From: Paenibacillus protaetiae
GTDB taxonomy: Bacteria; Bacillota; Bacilli; Paenibacillales; Paenibacillaceae
NCBI RefSeq assembly: GCF_004135365.1
Contig: NZ_CP035492.1
Span: forward strand, 3,406,001-3,470,000
Reading direction: 5' to 3'
DNA length: 64,000 nucleotides
This document shows positions 25,028 through 32,459 of this stretch, piece by piece (position 1 is the first letter of the stretch; every line of letters starts with the position of its first letter). The notes under the pieces are model-generated. The model was not told the DNA's origin and did no database searches. It saw only the letters and a list, made by a program, of their open reading frames with translations. A program made the translations under genes and the position numbers.

Positions 25028-27028
25028 ATGAGCAATGTAGCGATCAATCGGCGGAACGTTGGCATTTTTGCGCATGTTGACGCCGGGAAAACAACGACAA
25101 CAGAACATATGCTGTATGCCAGCGGACGAATCCGGGAGCTTGGCAGCGTAGACTCCGGCACGGCGGTAACCGATTCAATGGATGTGGAGAAAGAACGGGG
25201 CATCTCGGTCCGCGCGGCGGCGGCTTTTTTGGAATGGGACGGCATTAGCATTAACTTGGTGGATACGCCGGGACATGTCGATTTTTTGTCCGAGGTGGAG
25301 CGTTCGATGCGGGTGATGGACGGCGCGGTGCTTATCGTATCGGCCGTGGAAGGGGTGCAGGCGCAGACGGAAGTTATTTGGCATGCGCTGCGCAAGCTGA
25401 ACATTCCGACGGTGCTGTTTATGAATAAACTGGACCGGGTAGGCGCGGACCCGGCGCGCGTGCTGGCGGAAATTCGCCGCTATTTGTCGCCGGATGCCAT
25501 CCCGGTGCAGCTGCCTATCGGCGAAGAGCATTCGTTCAGCGGCTCCGCTGATTTATGGGCGGAGGACGGCGCAAGCGCAGCAGAGGCTGCCGGCTGGGAC
25601 GAGGCGCGCACCGCACTTTGGGAAGCGCTTGCGGAGCGGGATGAGCAGCTGCTTGAGCGTTATGTATCGGGCGGGGAGATTGCGCCGTCCGAATGGAAGT
25701 CGACGGCTGCGGAATGGGCGCGGAGCGGGCGGATCTTCCCGCTGCTGTATGGAGCGGCAAGCAAAGGCATCGGCATCGCTTCGCTGCTGGATGCGATTGC
25801 CGGTTATTTGCCCGCTCCCGCCGGCGGGGCTGACGCGCCGCTCTCCGGCGTCGTGTTCAAAATCGAACGCGATAAAGCGATGGGGCGGATGGCGTATGTC
25901 CGGCTGTACGGCGGCTCTATCCGCAACCGGGACGCTATATTTAACTACACGCAGCAAATCGAGGAAAAGGTGACGCAAATCCGTAAAACCGACGGCAGCC
26001 GGCAGGAGGATGTCGGGCTGCTGGAGGCGGGCGATATTGCGGTTGTATTCGGCATGGCGAACGTGCGGATCGGCGATGTGCTGGGCGACCCTGAAGCGGT
26101 GCCGCAGGAGGTGCGGCTTGCCGTGCCGCTGCTGACGGTGCAGGCGCATTGGGCGGAGCCGCAGCATTACCCGCGGCTGGTGCAGGCGCTTCAGGAGCTG
26201 TCCGACGAAGACCCGCTGCTCGATGTGCAGTGGCTGCAGGACGAACGCGAGCTGCATGTGAAAGTGATGGGACCGATACAGCTGGAAATTTTAACGAATG
26301 TGCTGCAAAGCCGGTACGGGCTGCCCGTCACATTCGGCAAAGCTTCCGTTATTTATAAAGAGACGCCGGCGCGCGAAGGGGAAGGCTATATCGCCTATTT
26401 GATGCCAAAGCCTTGCTGGGCGATTCTCCGCTTCCGGATCGAGCCCGGGCCGCGGGGCAGCGGGCTGCAATACGATACGCAGGTTCGCGCCGACCAGCTG
26501 CTCCCGCAATACCAGAATGAAGTGGCGCGCCGCGTGCCGGAAGCGCTGCAGCAGGGGCTGAAAGGCTGGGAAGTCGTCGATTTGAAGGTGACGCTTATTT
26601 ACGGCGAACATCATGTTTGGCACACGCATCCGCTTGATTTTGTAGTAGCGACGCCGATGGCGATTATGAACGGTCTGGCGGCGGTGACAACGAAGCTGCT
26701 GGAGCCGGTTTGGCAGTTCCGTATCGTGGTGCCGGAAGAGTACGGCGGACGCGTAATGCATGACATTACGCTGATGCGCGGCATGTGCGAGGCGCCGGTG
26801 CTGCAAGGCGACCGGATTGTTATCGAAGGCCGCGTGCCGGCGGCGACGTCGCTCGAATATGCGACGGAGCTGCATTCGCTGACCAAAGGGCGCGGCACGA
26901 TCGCCACATTTTTTGGCGGGTATGAAGAATGCCCGCCGGACGTGGACGCCGAGCGCCAGCGGCGCGGCGTCAACCCGCTGGACCAGGCGCGCTACATCTT
27001 GAGCGTGCGCAACGCGCTGCAAGGCTGA
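25028..27028 (+). CDS. TetM-type ribosomal protection GTPase
   Basis: A 666-residue EF-G-like GTPase of the tetracycline ribosomal protection class, which removes tetracycline from the ribosome. The GTPase motifs are AHVDAGKTT (15-23), ERGISV (56-61), DTPGH (79-83) and MNKLD (132-136). EF-G domain IV and V features follow, with LMPKPCWAILRF and GRGTIATFFGGYEECPPD near the end. It is slightly longer than TetM. GGGGAC precedes the ATG. Local base composition matches its surroundings and no mobile element is near, so it looks resident. Whether it protects against tetracycline is not shown. Confidence 0.9.
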   Translation: MSNVAINRRNVGIFAHVDAGKTTTTEHMLYASGRIRELGSVDSGTAVTDSMDVEKERGISVRAAAAFLEWDGISINLVDTPGHVDFLSEVERSMRVMDGAVLIVSAVEGVQAQTEVIWHALRKLNIPTVLFMNKLDRVGADPARVLAEIRRYLSPDAIPVQLPIGEEHSFSGSADLWAEDGASAAEAAGWDEARTALWEALAERDEQLLERYVSGGEIAPSEWKSTAAEWARSGRIFPLLYGAASKGIGIASLLDAIAGYLPAPAGGADAPLSGVVFKIERDKAMGRMAYVRLYGGSIRNRDAIFNYTQQIEEKVTQIRKTDGSRQEDVGLLEAGDIAVVFGMANVRIGDVLGDPEAVPQEVRLAVPLLTVQAHWAEPQHYPRLVQALQELSDEDPLLDVQWLQDERELHVKVMGPIQLEILTNVLQSRYGLPVTFGKASVIYKETPAREGEGYIAYLMPKPCWAILRFRIEPGPRGSGLQYDTQVRADQLLPQYQNEVARRVPEALQQGLKGWEVVDLKVTLIYGEHHVWHTHPLDFVVATPMAIMNGLAAVTTKLLEPVWQFRIVVPEEYGGRVMHDITLMRGMCEAPVLQGDRIVIEGRVPAATSLEYATELHSLTKGRGTIATFFGGYEECPPDVDAERQRRGVNPLDQARYILSVRNALQG

Positions 27029-27319
27029 CGCGCCGCTTCGCGCATGCTGCGGAAAGCGCAGCGGCAGCGACGCGCGTATAGCGGGTGAAACGCGAAGCGG
27101 CGCAGTGCGCTGAGCGGCGAGCGATGGTGCGGCTTCGCCGCTGGACGCGGCGGGCAATTGACAGGGCGGTTATAGCAGCAGTCATGCACTGTTTTTACTC
27201 CAATCAAGAGATGAATGATGCCGAAACAGCAAAAAAAATGCAGCTTATTTCGCCTGCATTTCATGCATGCTTTTTAAGGCGCCGATAAGGGCTTTCGCTT
27301 AAACGGTCTGTTGATCCGG

Positions 27320-28294
27320 CTAGGACAAGCGGTACGAAGCAAACGGTTCGCCTAAACGGAATGAATCGCTGATTTCGTTCAGCTTGCTTAGGGCGGCCGA
27401 ATCCAGCTTCAGCTGCAAGCTGGCACTGTTCTCCAGCAGCTGCGCTTCGTTTGTCGCGCCGACAATAACGGTAGAGACGGCCGGCTGCTCCATCAGCCAT
27501 CGCAGCGACAGCACGCTTGGCGTGCAGCCCAGGCTGGCGGCCAGCCCGGCAACATCACGGCCGAGCTGCATGTTCCGCTCGGCAAAGAAACGTTTGAAGC
27601 TCGGGTCGGTTTCCGCGCGGGAGCCTTGAGGAACATTGTCCGGCGCAGTGTATTTGCCGGTCAAAATGCCGCCTGCAAGCGGAAAATAGGGAATGATGCC
27701 TACGCCTTGGTCTTCGGCCAGCGGAACAAGCTCGCGTTCCGGCGTACGGTCGGCGAGCGAGTAGCTTGTCTGAATGGATACGAACCGGTTCAAACCAAGC
27801 TTGTCGCTGATGCCAAGCGCCTTCATCAGCTCCCACGCCGCATAGTTGGAAGCGCCGATGTAGCGCACTTTGCCGCTGCGGATCATGTCGTCCAAAGCGC
27901 GGAGCGTTTCTTCGAGCGGAGTATACGGATCAAAGGTATGGATTTGATACAGATCCACATAATCCGTCTGCAGCCGCCGCAGGCTGTCCTCCAGCTCCTG
28001 CTGCAGATGAAACCGCGACGAGCCGCGGCCGTTTGGCCCTTCGGAGCGCGGCAGTCCGGCCTTTGTCGCCAGCACCGCTTCACGCCTTCTGCCGGCAAGC
28101 GCTTTGCCGATAATGCGTTCCGATTCCGTACCGCTATAAATATTAGCGGTATCAATGAAGTTCACGCCGCTGTCGAGCGCGGCATGAACGATACGGACGG
28201 AAGCTTGCTCATCTGCCCGTTTGCCAAATGCGTTAGTGCCAAGCCCAAGCAATGAAACTTGCAGCCCGCTGCTGCCTAAACGACGGTAGTCCAT
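27320..28294 (-). CDS. Aldo/keto reductase
   Basis: A 324-residue NADPH-dependent oxidoreductase with a TIM-barrel fold. It has the N-terminal RRLGSSGLQVSLLGLGTNAFG, the catalytic tetrad region FIDTANIYSGTESE (Asp and Tyr) and LATKAG (Lys), and the cofactor-binding C-terminal half. It is most like the YrpG/Tas group, whose substrates are unclear. GGAGGAGG lies upstream of the ATG at 28294. It is monocistronic. Between its end and the TetM-type gene I see only a weak hairpin near 27238. Confidence 0.93.
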   Translation of the reverse strand: MDYRRLGSSGLQVSLLGLGTNAFGKRADEQASVRIVHAALDSGVNFIDTANIYSGTESERIIGKALAGRRREAVLATKAGLPRSEGPNGRGSSRFHLQQELEDSLRRLQTDYVDLYQIHTFDPYTPLEETLRALDDMIRSGKVRYIGASNYAAWELMKALGISDKLGLNRFVSIQTSYSLADRTPERELVPLAEDQGVGIIPYFPLAGGILTGKYTAPDNVPQGSRAETDPSFKRFFAERNMQLGRDVAGLAASLGCTPSVLSLRWLMEQPAVSTVIVGATNEAQLLENSASLQLKLDSAALSKLNEISDSFRLGEPFASYRLS

Positions 28295-28352
28295 TCATAA
28301 ACCTCCTCCGCATAGTTATGTACCTTTTTATCATAGAACTTGCTGCTGTATA

Positions 28353-28436
28353 CAGGCAAGCCCCGGCAGATGACAACCCGGGGCTGCGCTGCAACAGGCA
28401 AGCCCCGGCAGACAACAAACCGGGAATTGCGCTGCG
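28353..28436. repeat. Two tandem copies of a 42-bp unit
   Basis: CAGGCAAGCCCCGGCAGA starts at 28353 and again at 28395; the rest of each unit (ACAACCCGGGG or similar, then TGCGCTGC) is partly conserved. It lies between the divergent aldo/keto reductase and the next gene. Confidence 0.6.
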
Positions 28437-28524
28437 GCATGTGCGCCGAGGCGAATAGACAACTTGCAGCCCGGTGTGGGATAGTAATAGAAAGAAAGCG
28501 ATTACCTAGCAGGAGGAGATCGTG

Positions 28525-29175
28525 ATGGTCAAACGCGTTATTATGCGCGCGCAGCTTAAGCAGCCTTTCTTGGAGCAAGGGCTGGAAGCCATTCGCCAAA
28601 GCGCTGAAGCGCAGCAGCTTGTTCAGGACGGCATGCTGATGACGGCGGCTGCGTTTCACTGGCAGCGCAATGTTTTTTTATATTACGAATGCTTGGGCAC
28701 AGAGCCCGGACCGGCAGATCTTCTACCGTCCCTTATAGAGCCGTGGCTGGAGTTATGGCCGGGACAGGCCGCTCCGAGGCGCTGGATTCCGATGATTGAT
28801 GTGTTCCATTTCAACGAGCCGGCCAGCGCCGGGCATTGGCGGCGCAAGGAGCCGGCGGAGCGGAGGGTTGGCCGCGTTGCCCACTTAAAGCCGGAAATGA
28901 CGGCGAGTTATATTTATTATCATTACCAGCTGCAGGAGGAGCAGGCGTTTCACGGACCCAAATACGAAATCATTGCCATGCACGAAAACCTGCTGTTTGG
29001 ATATCAGGAGTTTCCTGCTGTTGTGGAGCCCCCTGTCGTACCGAAAAAGCTTGCAACGTCCGGCACGCCGGCGAACTGGAACGATTCGCGGATGGATTTG
29101 CATTTTCAGCCGTGGGAGGATGGACACCTCTATTTTAAGCCGGTGGAAACATTATTCTCTTATTACAAGCAATAG
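28525..29175 (+). CDS. Conserved-looking protein of unknown function
   Basis: A soluble protein of about 216 residues, rich in Trp, Tyr and His. I do not recognise a family. Regions that look structured are AAAFHWQRNVFLYYECLG, RRWIPMIDVFHFNEP, and a C-terminal WEDGHLYFKPVETLFSYY. The ATG at 28525 follows AGGAGG by eight bases; a GTG at 28522 is possible. It stands alone between a repeat region and a small membrane protein gene. Confidence 0.75.
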   Translation: MVKRVIMRAQLKQPFLEQGLEAIRQSAEAQQLVQDGMLMTAAAFHWQRNVFLYYECLGTEPGPADLLPSLIEPWLELWPGQAAPRRWIPMIDVFHFNEPASAGHWRRKEPAERRVGRVAHLKPEMTASYIYYHYQLQEEQAFHGPKYEIIAMHENLLFGYQEFPAVVEPPVVPKKLATSGTPANWNDSRMDLHFQPWEDGHLYFKPVETLFSYYKQ

Positions 29176-29280
29176 GCTGCAAAGGTGAATGGATTCCAGA
29201 TCCGGTCAAGCCATATACAAAACGCCTTTCATCTCGGTATAATAGATCTATTATGATTCCTTTTTTGGAGGCTGGAGGAG

Positions 29281-29550
29281 GTGGGCGCGCTGTTTGAGCT
29301 TCACGACCTGATCCCGTATTTTTTCTCGATTAGCGTTATTGCTTCATTTGCGTATGCCGCCTTTTTGTTCCGGCAGCATCGGGAAATAAGCGAAATTTGG
29401 CATGCGGATGCAAGCCACCGGGTATTGCAGGATGCCCGCCAGGAAGCGGTCAGCGTACGCGAGCCGCTTGGGCGCAAGCTTGTGAGGTCCATTAAGCGCA
29501 AAGAGTCGCCGGACGGCGATTCCTCGGATTGTGCCGCTCTCTGTTTATGA
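29281..29550 (+). CDS. Small single-pass membrane protein
   Basis: An 89-residue protein with one membrane segment at about 10-30 (IPYFFSISVIASFAYAAFLF) and a charged cytoplasmic tail. The start is GTG at 29281, overlapping the end of a GGAGGAGG run, so a slightly later start cannot be excluded. It lies 36 bases before yidC and is probably in its transcript. No family was recognised. Confidence 0.6.
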   Translation: MGALFELHDLIPYFFSISVIASFAYAAFLFRQHREISEIWHADASHRVLQDARQEAVSVREPLGRKLVRSIKRKESPDGDSSDCAALCL

Positions 29551-29586
29551 AATTTATTTTCATCCAACAGGGAGGAACAGACCTTT

Positions 29587-30387
29587 ATGAATAAACAACA
29601 ATCAATTTTCAAGAAGCCGAAGCTGTATGCTGCGCTTTCCGCGCTGCTGCTGCTTGCAGGCTGCGGTTCCAAAACCGGCACGATCGACGCGAACACGCCG
29701 GGATTTTTTAATCACTATGTCATTTATCCGCTGTCGTATCTCATTCAGCATATCGCTGCCTTTTTCGGCGGCAACTACGGCATTGCCGTCATCATCATAA
29801 CGCTTATGATTCGCCTCGTTCTGCTGCCGCTTATGCTGCGGCAATACCGCAGCCAGCAGACGATGCGAGACAAGATGAAGGTGATGAAGCCGGAACTGGA
29901 CAAGCTGAATGAAAAATATAAAGGCAAAACAGACCGTGAATCGGCGCAGAAAAAGCAGCAGGAAATGATGCAGCTGTACGGCCAGCACCAGTTTAATCCG
30001 TTATCCATGGGCTGTCTGCCGATGATTATTCAAATTCCGATTTTGTCCGGCTTGTATTATGCCATCAAGCAGACGCCTGAGCTTGCTCAGCATTCCTTCT
30101 TATGGTTCCAGCTTGGCCAAAAAGATATGATTTTGCCGTTCCTTGCGGGAGCGATTTATTATGTGCAGTTCCGCGTTTCGCAAATCGGCATGGACTCTGC
30201 GCAGCAGAAGCAGATGGCGGTGATGGGGCTGCTTTCTCCCGTCATGATGGCGATCTTTTCCTTTAACGCGCCGGCAGCCGTACCGCTGTATTGGGTCACG
30301 GGCGGCACGTTTATGATTTTGCAGACGCTGCTCTCCAAAAAAATTTACGGCGAAAAAACGCCGGAAATTCATACGCAGTCGTCTTAA
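29587..30387 (+). CDS. yidC: Membrane protein insertase YidC/OxaA (SpoIIIJ-like)
   Basis: A 266-residue insertase that places proteins in the cytoplasmic membrane with or without SecYEG. It has a lipoprotein signal with lipobox LAGC near residue 26, five membrane segments, and the family blocks GIAVIIITLMIRLVLLPLML and PLSMGCLPMIIQIPI. The conserved Arg of the hydrophilic groove is in IRLVLLPL. It lacks the large periplasmic domain of Gram-negative YidC, as expected for Bacillota. It is not next to rpmH/rnpA, so it is likely a secondary copy (YqjG-type). Confidence 0.95.
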   Translation: MNKQQSIFKKPKLYAALSALLLLAGCGSKTGTIDANTPGFFNHYVIYPLSYLIQHIAAFFGGNYGIAVIIITLMIRLVLLPLMLRQYRSQQTMRDKMKVMKPELDKLNEKYKGKTDRESAQKKQQEMMQLYGQHQFNPLSMGCLPMIIQIPILSGLYYAIKQTPELAQHSFLWFQLGQKDMILPFLAGAIYYVQFRVSQIGMDSAQQKQMAVMGLLSPVMMAIFSFNAPAAVPLYWVTGGTFMILQTLLSKKIYGEKTPEIHTQSS

Positions 30388-30402
30388 CGAACAAACAGTC
30401 CA

Positions 30403-30430
30403 GCGCCCCTTACGCAAGGGGCGCCTTTGT
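30403..30430 (+). terminator. Terminator of yidC
   Basis: GCGCCCCTT/AAGGGGCGC has the loop ACGC, followed by CTTTGTT. Confidence 0.78.
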
Positions 30431-30583
30431 TGTATGGACGCCGCCCGTACCCGGCCAGCACCATAACCGTATGGAAGAGCGGCTGCCGAATGGGCGTTGC
30501 GGCCGGAATGGGCCATGACATGACAATGTCAGCTCAGGATGGTACAATAGACTACATATCTTGTTGGATGATGCTGCTCTTTG

Positions 30584-30796
30584 TTACACAGGCTTGTTCC
30601 GTTCCGGCCGTTCCTCAGGCTTAGGAGCAAGGCGGTTCAACTCCTCGAAAGCGCTTGTTAAGTGCCCGTTAATCGTTTCTTCTTCCGTAAAAAGTCCAAA
30701 CTTCGGATCGATATCCTTTTCTGTCACTAAGCTTTTTGGCTGGTCTTCCTGTCTTTTTCTCCGGTTGCCGTACGGCTGCGTCACGGTTATTCGCAT
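30584..30796 (-). CDS. Small hypothetical protein
   Basis: A 70-residue hydrophilic, basic-then-acidic protein. AAAGGGG lies directly against the ATG at 30796, so the start could instead be GTG at 30784. No family was recognised. No signal or membrane segment is seen. It is the only sensible frame in this stretch. Confidence 0.5.
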   Translation of the reverse strand: MRITVTQPYGNRRKRQEDQPKSLVTEKDIDPKFGLFTEEETINGHLTSAFEELNRLAPKPEERPERNKPV

Positions 30797-30876
30797 CCCC
30801 TTTATTCGTTTTTTTATCAGATATTTCAGATAAGTACACCTGTCGCGATAGGGCTATAGTATACCCTTTGGAAGAA

Positions 30877-30905
30877 GTGTCTATTGCATTTTATGACTAT
30901 ATAAT
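30877..30905 (+). promoter_or_regulatory. Possible promoter of the pirin gene
   Basis: A full TATAAT is present, with a weak GTGTCT 17 bases upstream. Confidence 0.35.
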
Positions 30906-30952
30906 AGTAAGTTAATTAACAAACAATTGATATGCAAAAAGGAGGATTCGGC

Positions 30953-31657
30953 ATGATCCAGGTAACCCCGGCAAATGCGCGTTATTTTGTACAAAACAGC
31001 TGGCTGCAAAGCTATCCCAGTTTTTCGTTTGGCGAATATTTTGATCCCAATAATACCGGCTTTGGCGTTATGCGCGTCTGTAATGACGATACCATTGCGC
31101 CTTCCAAAGGGTTCGGCGCTCATCCGCACAGCGATATGGAAATCGTGACGCTAGTGCTGAGAGGCCAGATTAAACACGAGGACAATCTGGGCAACGTTGC
31201 AGTATCTTCGGCAGGGGAACTGCAGCGGATGACAGCGGGAACAGGCATCATTCATGCCGAATACAATCCTTCGGCTGAAGCGGACGGCCGGTTTCTGCAG
31301 CTTTGGTTTATGCCGCAGGAGAAAGGGCTGGAGCCCAGCTATGAGACGGTCTCGCCCAGCCGCTCTGCCATGAAAAATGCACTGCTCCCTGTTGTAACGC
31401 CCGACGGACGTGAAGGCACCGCCCGCATTCATCAGGATGTGACGATTTACTTAGGCGAGCTGGGCAAAGGGCATAAAAGTTATTTTAAGCAGGAAAGCGG
31501 CAGAAGAGTGTTTCTGTTTATGATTGACGGGAGTTTGCGTGCCAATGACAAGACGCTCTCGCCGGGGGATACGGCGCGCATGGAGTTCGAGCCGGATGTG
31601 CTGCTTTCGAACCCCGATTCGGAACAAGCTTATTTTATGCTGATTGACCTACCTTGA
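30953..31657 (+). CDS. Pirin family protein
   Basis: A 234-residue bicupin of the pirin family (YhhW-like), a metal-binding protein with quercetinase activity in some members. The metal site lies in GFGAHPHSDMEIVTLVLRG with the following Glu/His residues; the second cupin half is less conserved. The ATG at 30953 has a strong AAAGGAGG; the longer frame upstream is not supported. The next small gene begins at or within its end. Confidence 0.93.
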   Translation: MIQVTPANARYFVQNSWLQSYPSFSFGEYFDPNNTGFGVMRVCNDDTIAPSKGFGAHPHSDMEIVTLVLRGQIKHEDNLGNVAVSSAGELQRMTAGTGIIHAEYNPSAEADGRFLQLWFMPQEKGLEPSYETVSPSRSAMKNALLPVVTPDGREGTARIHQDVTIYLGELGKGHKSYFKQESGRRVFLFMIDGSLRANDKTLSPGDTARMEFEPDVLLSNPDSEQAYFMLIDLP

Positions 31658-31682
31658 TGGAAAGCTGAGGCGCATTCATACG

Positions 31683-32021
31683 ATGGCGGATACATTCATA
31701 ATCAAACATGCAGTTGGGGGAAGAGTGTTTCTGGACAGTTCCAAGCAGGAGATTCGCTACAGCCTTGATTATGCAAGCGGCGGCGGGCACTGGCGCCTGG
31801 AAGCGGAGACGCCTTTGACGGAAAGTATAAAGGAACTGCTGCGCTGGAGCAGCGAACTGAATGTCTTCTTGTTCCCGGAGACGGCGGAAGGCGCGCCGGT
31901 TCGGAAGCTGTGGTTTTATGTAAAAGAACAAGGCGCCGCCTACAACGAAGCGGAGGGTAAGCTGACGCTTCATGGCGATTCGATGATTGAATATGTGCCG
32001 TCTGCGTTTGGCTATGTATAA
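31683..32021 (+). CDS. Small hypothetical protein after pirin
   Basis: A protein of about 112 residues rich in beta-strand patterns, with no recognised family. The start is uncertain: ATG 31683 has a weak GAGG 13 bases upstream. A TTG at 31644 inside the pirin gene would give 125 residues and a coupled start. It is probably co-transcribed with the pirin gene. Confidence 0.6.
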   Translation: MADTFIIKHAVGGRVFLDSSKQEIRYSLDYASGGGHWRLEAETPLTESIKELLRWSSELNVFLFPETAEGAPVRKLWFYVKEQGAAYNEAEGKLTLHGDSMIEYVPSAFGYV

Positions 32022-32061
32022 GGTGCCGGCGGTATCATCCGGGTTATTTCTAAAAAAGGAA

Positions 32062-32090
32062 TTGACAGTATTTTCAACCGATGGTAAAGT
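32062..32090 (+). promoter_or_regulatory. Promoter of the ABC exporter leader
   Basis: A consensus TTGACA and TAAAGT are separated by 17 bases. It lies about 40 bases before a leader peptide with an excellent ribosome binding site. Confidence 0.7.
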
Positions 32091-32130
32091 GACAAATAGA
32101 TTTTAATTTTCGAAAGGAGGATTACGGATC

Positions 32131-32229
32131 ATGATTGTACTCCATAATGTTGTCAACCCTATGGCGAATGAAGTTGTGGAAATGAAAAAAATAATGAACG
32201 TAATCCGTCCAAGCGTCATAACCCATTGA
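32131..32229 (+). CDS. Leader peptide of the heterodimeric ABC exporter
   Basis: A 32-codon ORF starting MIVLHNVVNPMANEV and ending PSVITH. AAAGGAGG lies 12 bases before the ATG, stronger than the site of most full genes here. It is too short for an enzyme. It precedes two terminator-like hairpins and the ABC pair. The layout matches the bmrB leader of the Bacillus subtilis bmrCD genes, where slowed ribosomes permit read-through. Bases 32195-32202 inside the ORF can pair with 32272-32279 of the first hairpin, giving a way for ribosome position to affect folding. Confidence 0.65.
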   Translation: MIVLHNVVNPMANEVVEMKKIMNVIRPSVITH

Positions 32230-32259
32230 TAATCAGGGGTGAGGAATCCCCATTAGCAG

Positions 32260-32302
32260 CGGGCGCATGGCTACGTTCACCGTAATCATGCGCTCTCTTT
32301 TT
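32260..32302 (+). terminator. Leader hairpin 1, terminator-like
   Basis: A nine-pair outer stem (GGGCGCATG/CATGCGCTC, one G-T) and a four-pair inner stem (TACG/CGTA) have a five-base loop, followed by TCTTTTT. It starts about 30 bases after the leader peptide stop. Confidence 0.65.
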
Positions 32303-32347
32303 GCGTTTTATGGCCGTATCGTGTACATACGGCTGTAGAAGTGCCAA

Positions 32348-32384
32348 GGAAGCGTATCGTTACGGCGATACGCTTCCTTTTTTT
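32348..32384 (+). terminator. Leader terminator (attenuator) of the ABC exporter
   Basis: A perfect 12-bp stem GGAAGCGTATCG/CGATACGCTTCC has a six-base loop and seven T. It lies upstream of the ABC gene and downstream of its promoter. Its 3' arm can also pair with CGTATCG at 32315-32321, which is part of a separate hairpin (32313-32333). Confidence 0.85.
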
Positions 32385-32459
32385 GGGACTATGAACGGGA
32401 GCCGGAATCGGTTTCGCTGTGGGAGTGGCGGTTTGGATGGAATACGGGAGGTGTCATGC

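Noticed and set aside
25028-27028. Acquired mobile tetracycline resistance element
   Set aside because: There is no transposase, integrase, terminal repeat or composition shift around the gene.
28353-28436. Possible CRISPR or minisatellite of note
   Set aside because: Only two copies are present, with drift and no spacers; kept only as a short tandem repeat.
30544-30624. A short peptide frame beginning MMLLFVTQ near 30570
   Set aside because: There is no ribosome binding site, and it runs antisense into the end of the small minus-strand gene.
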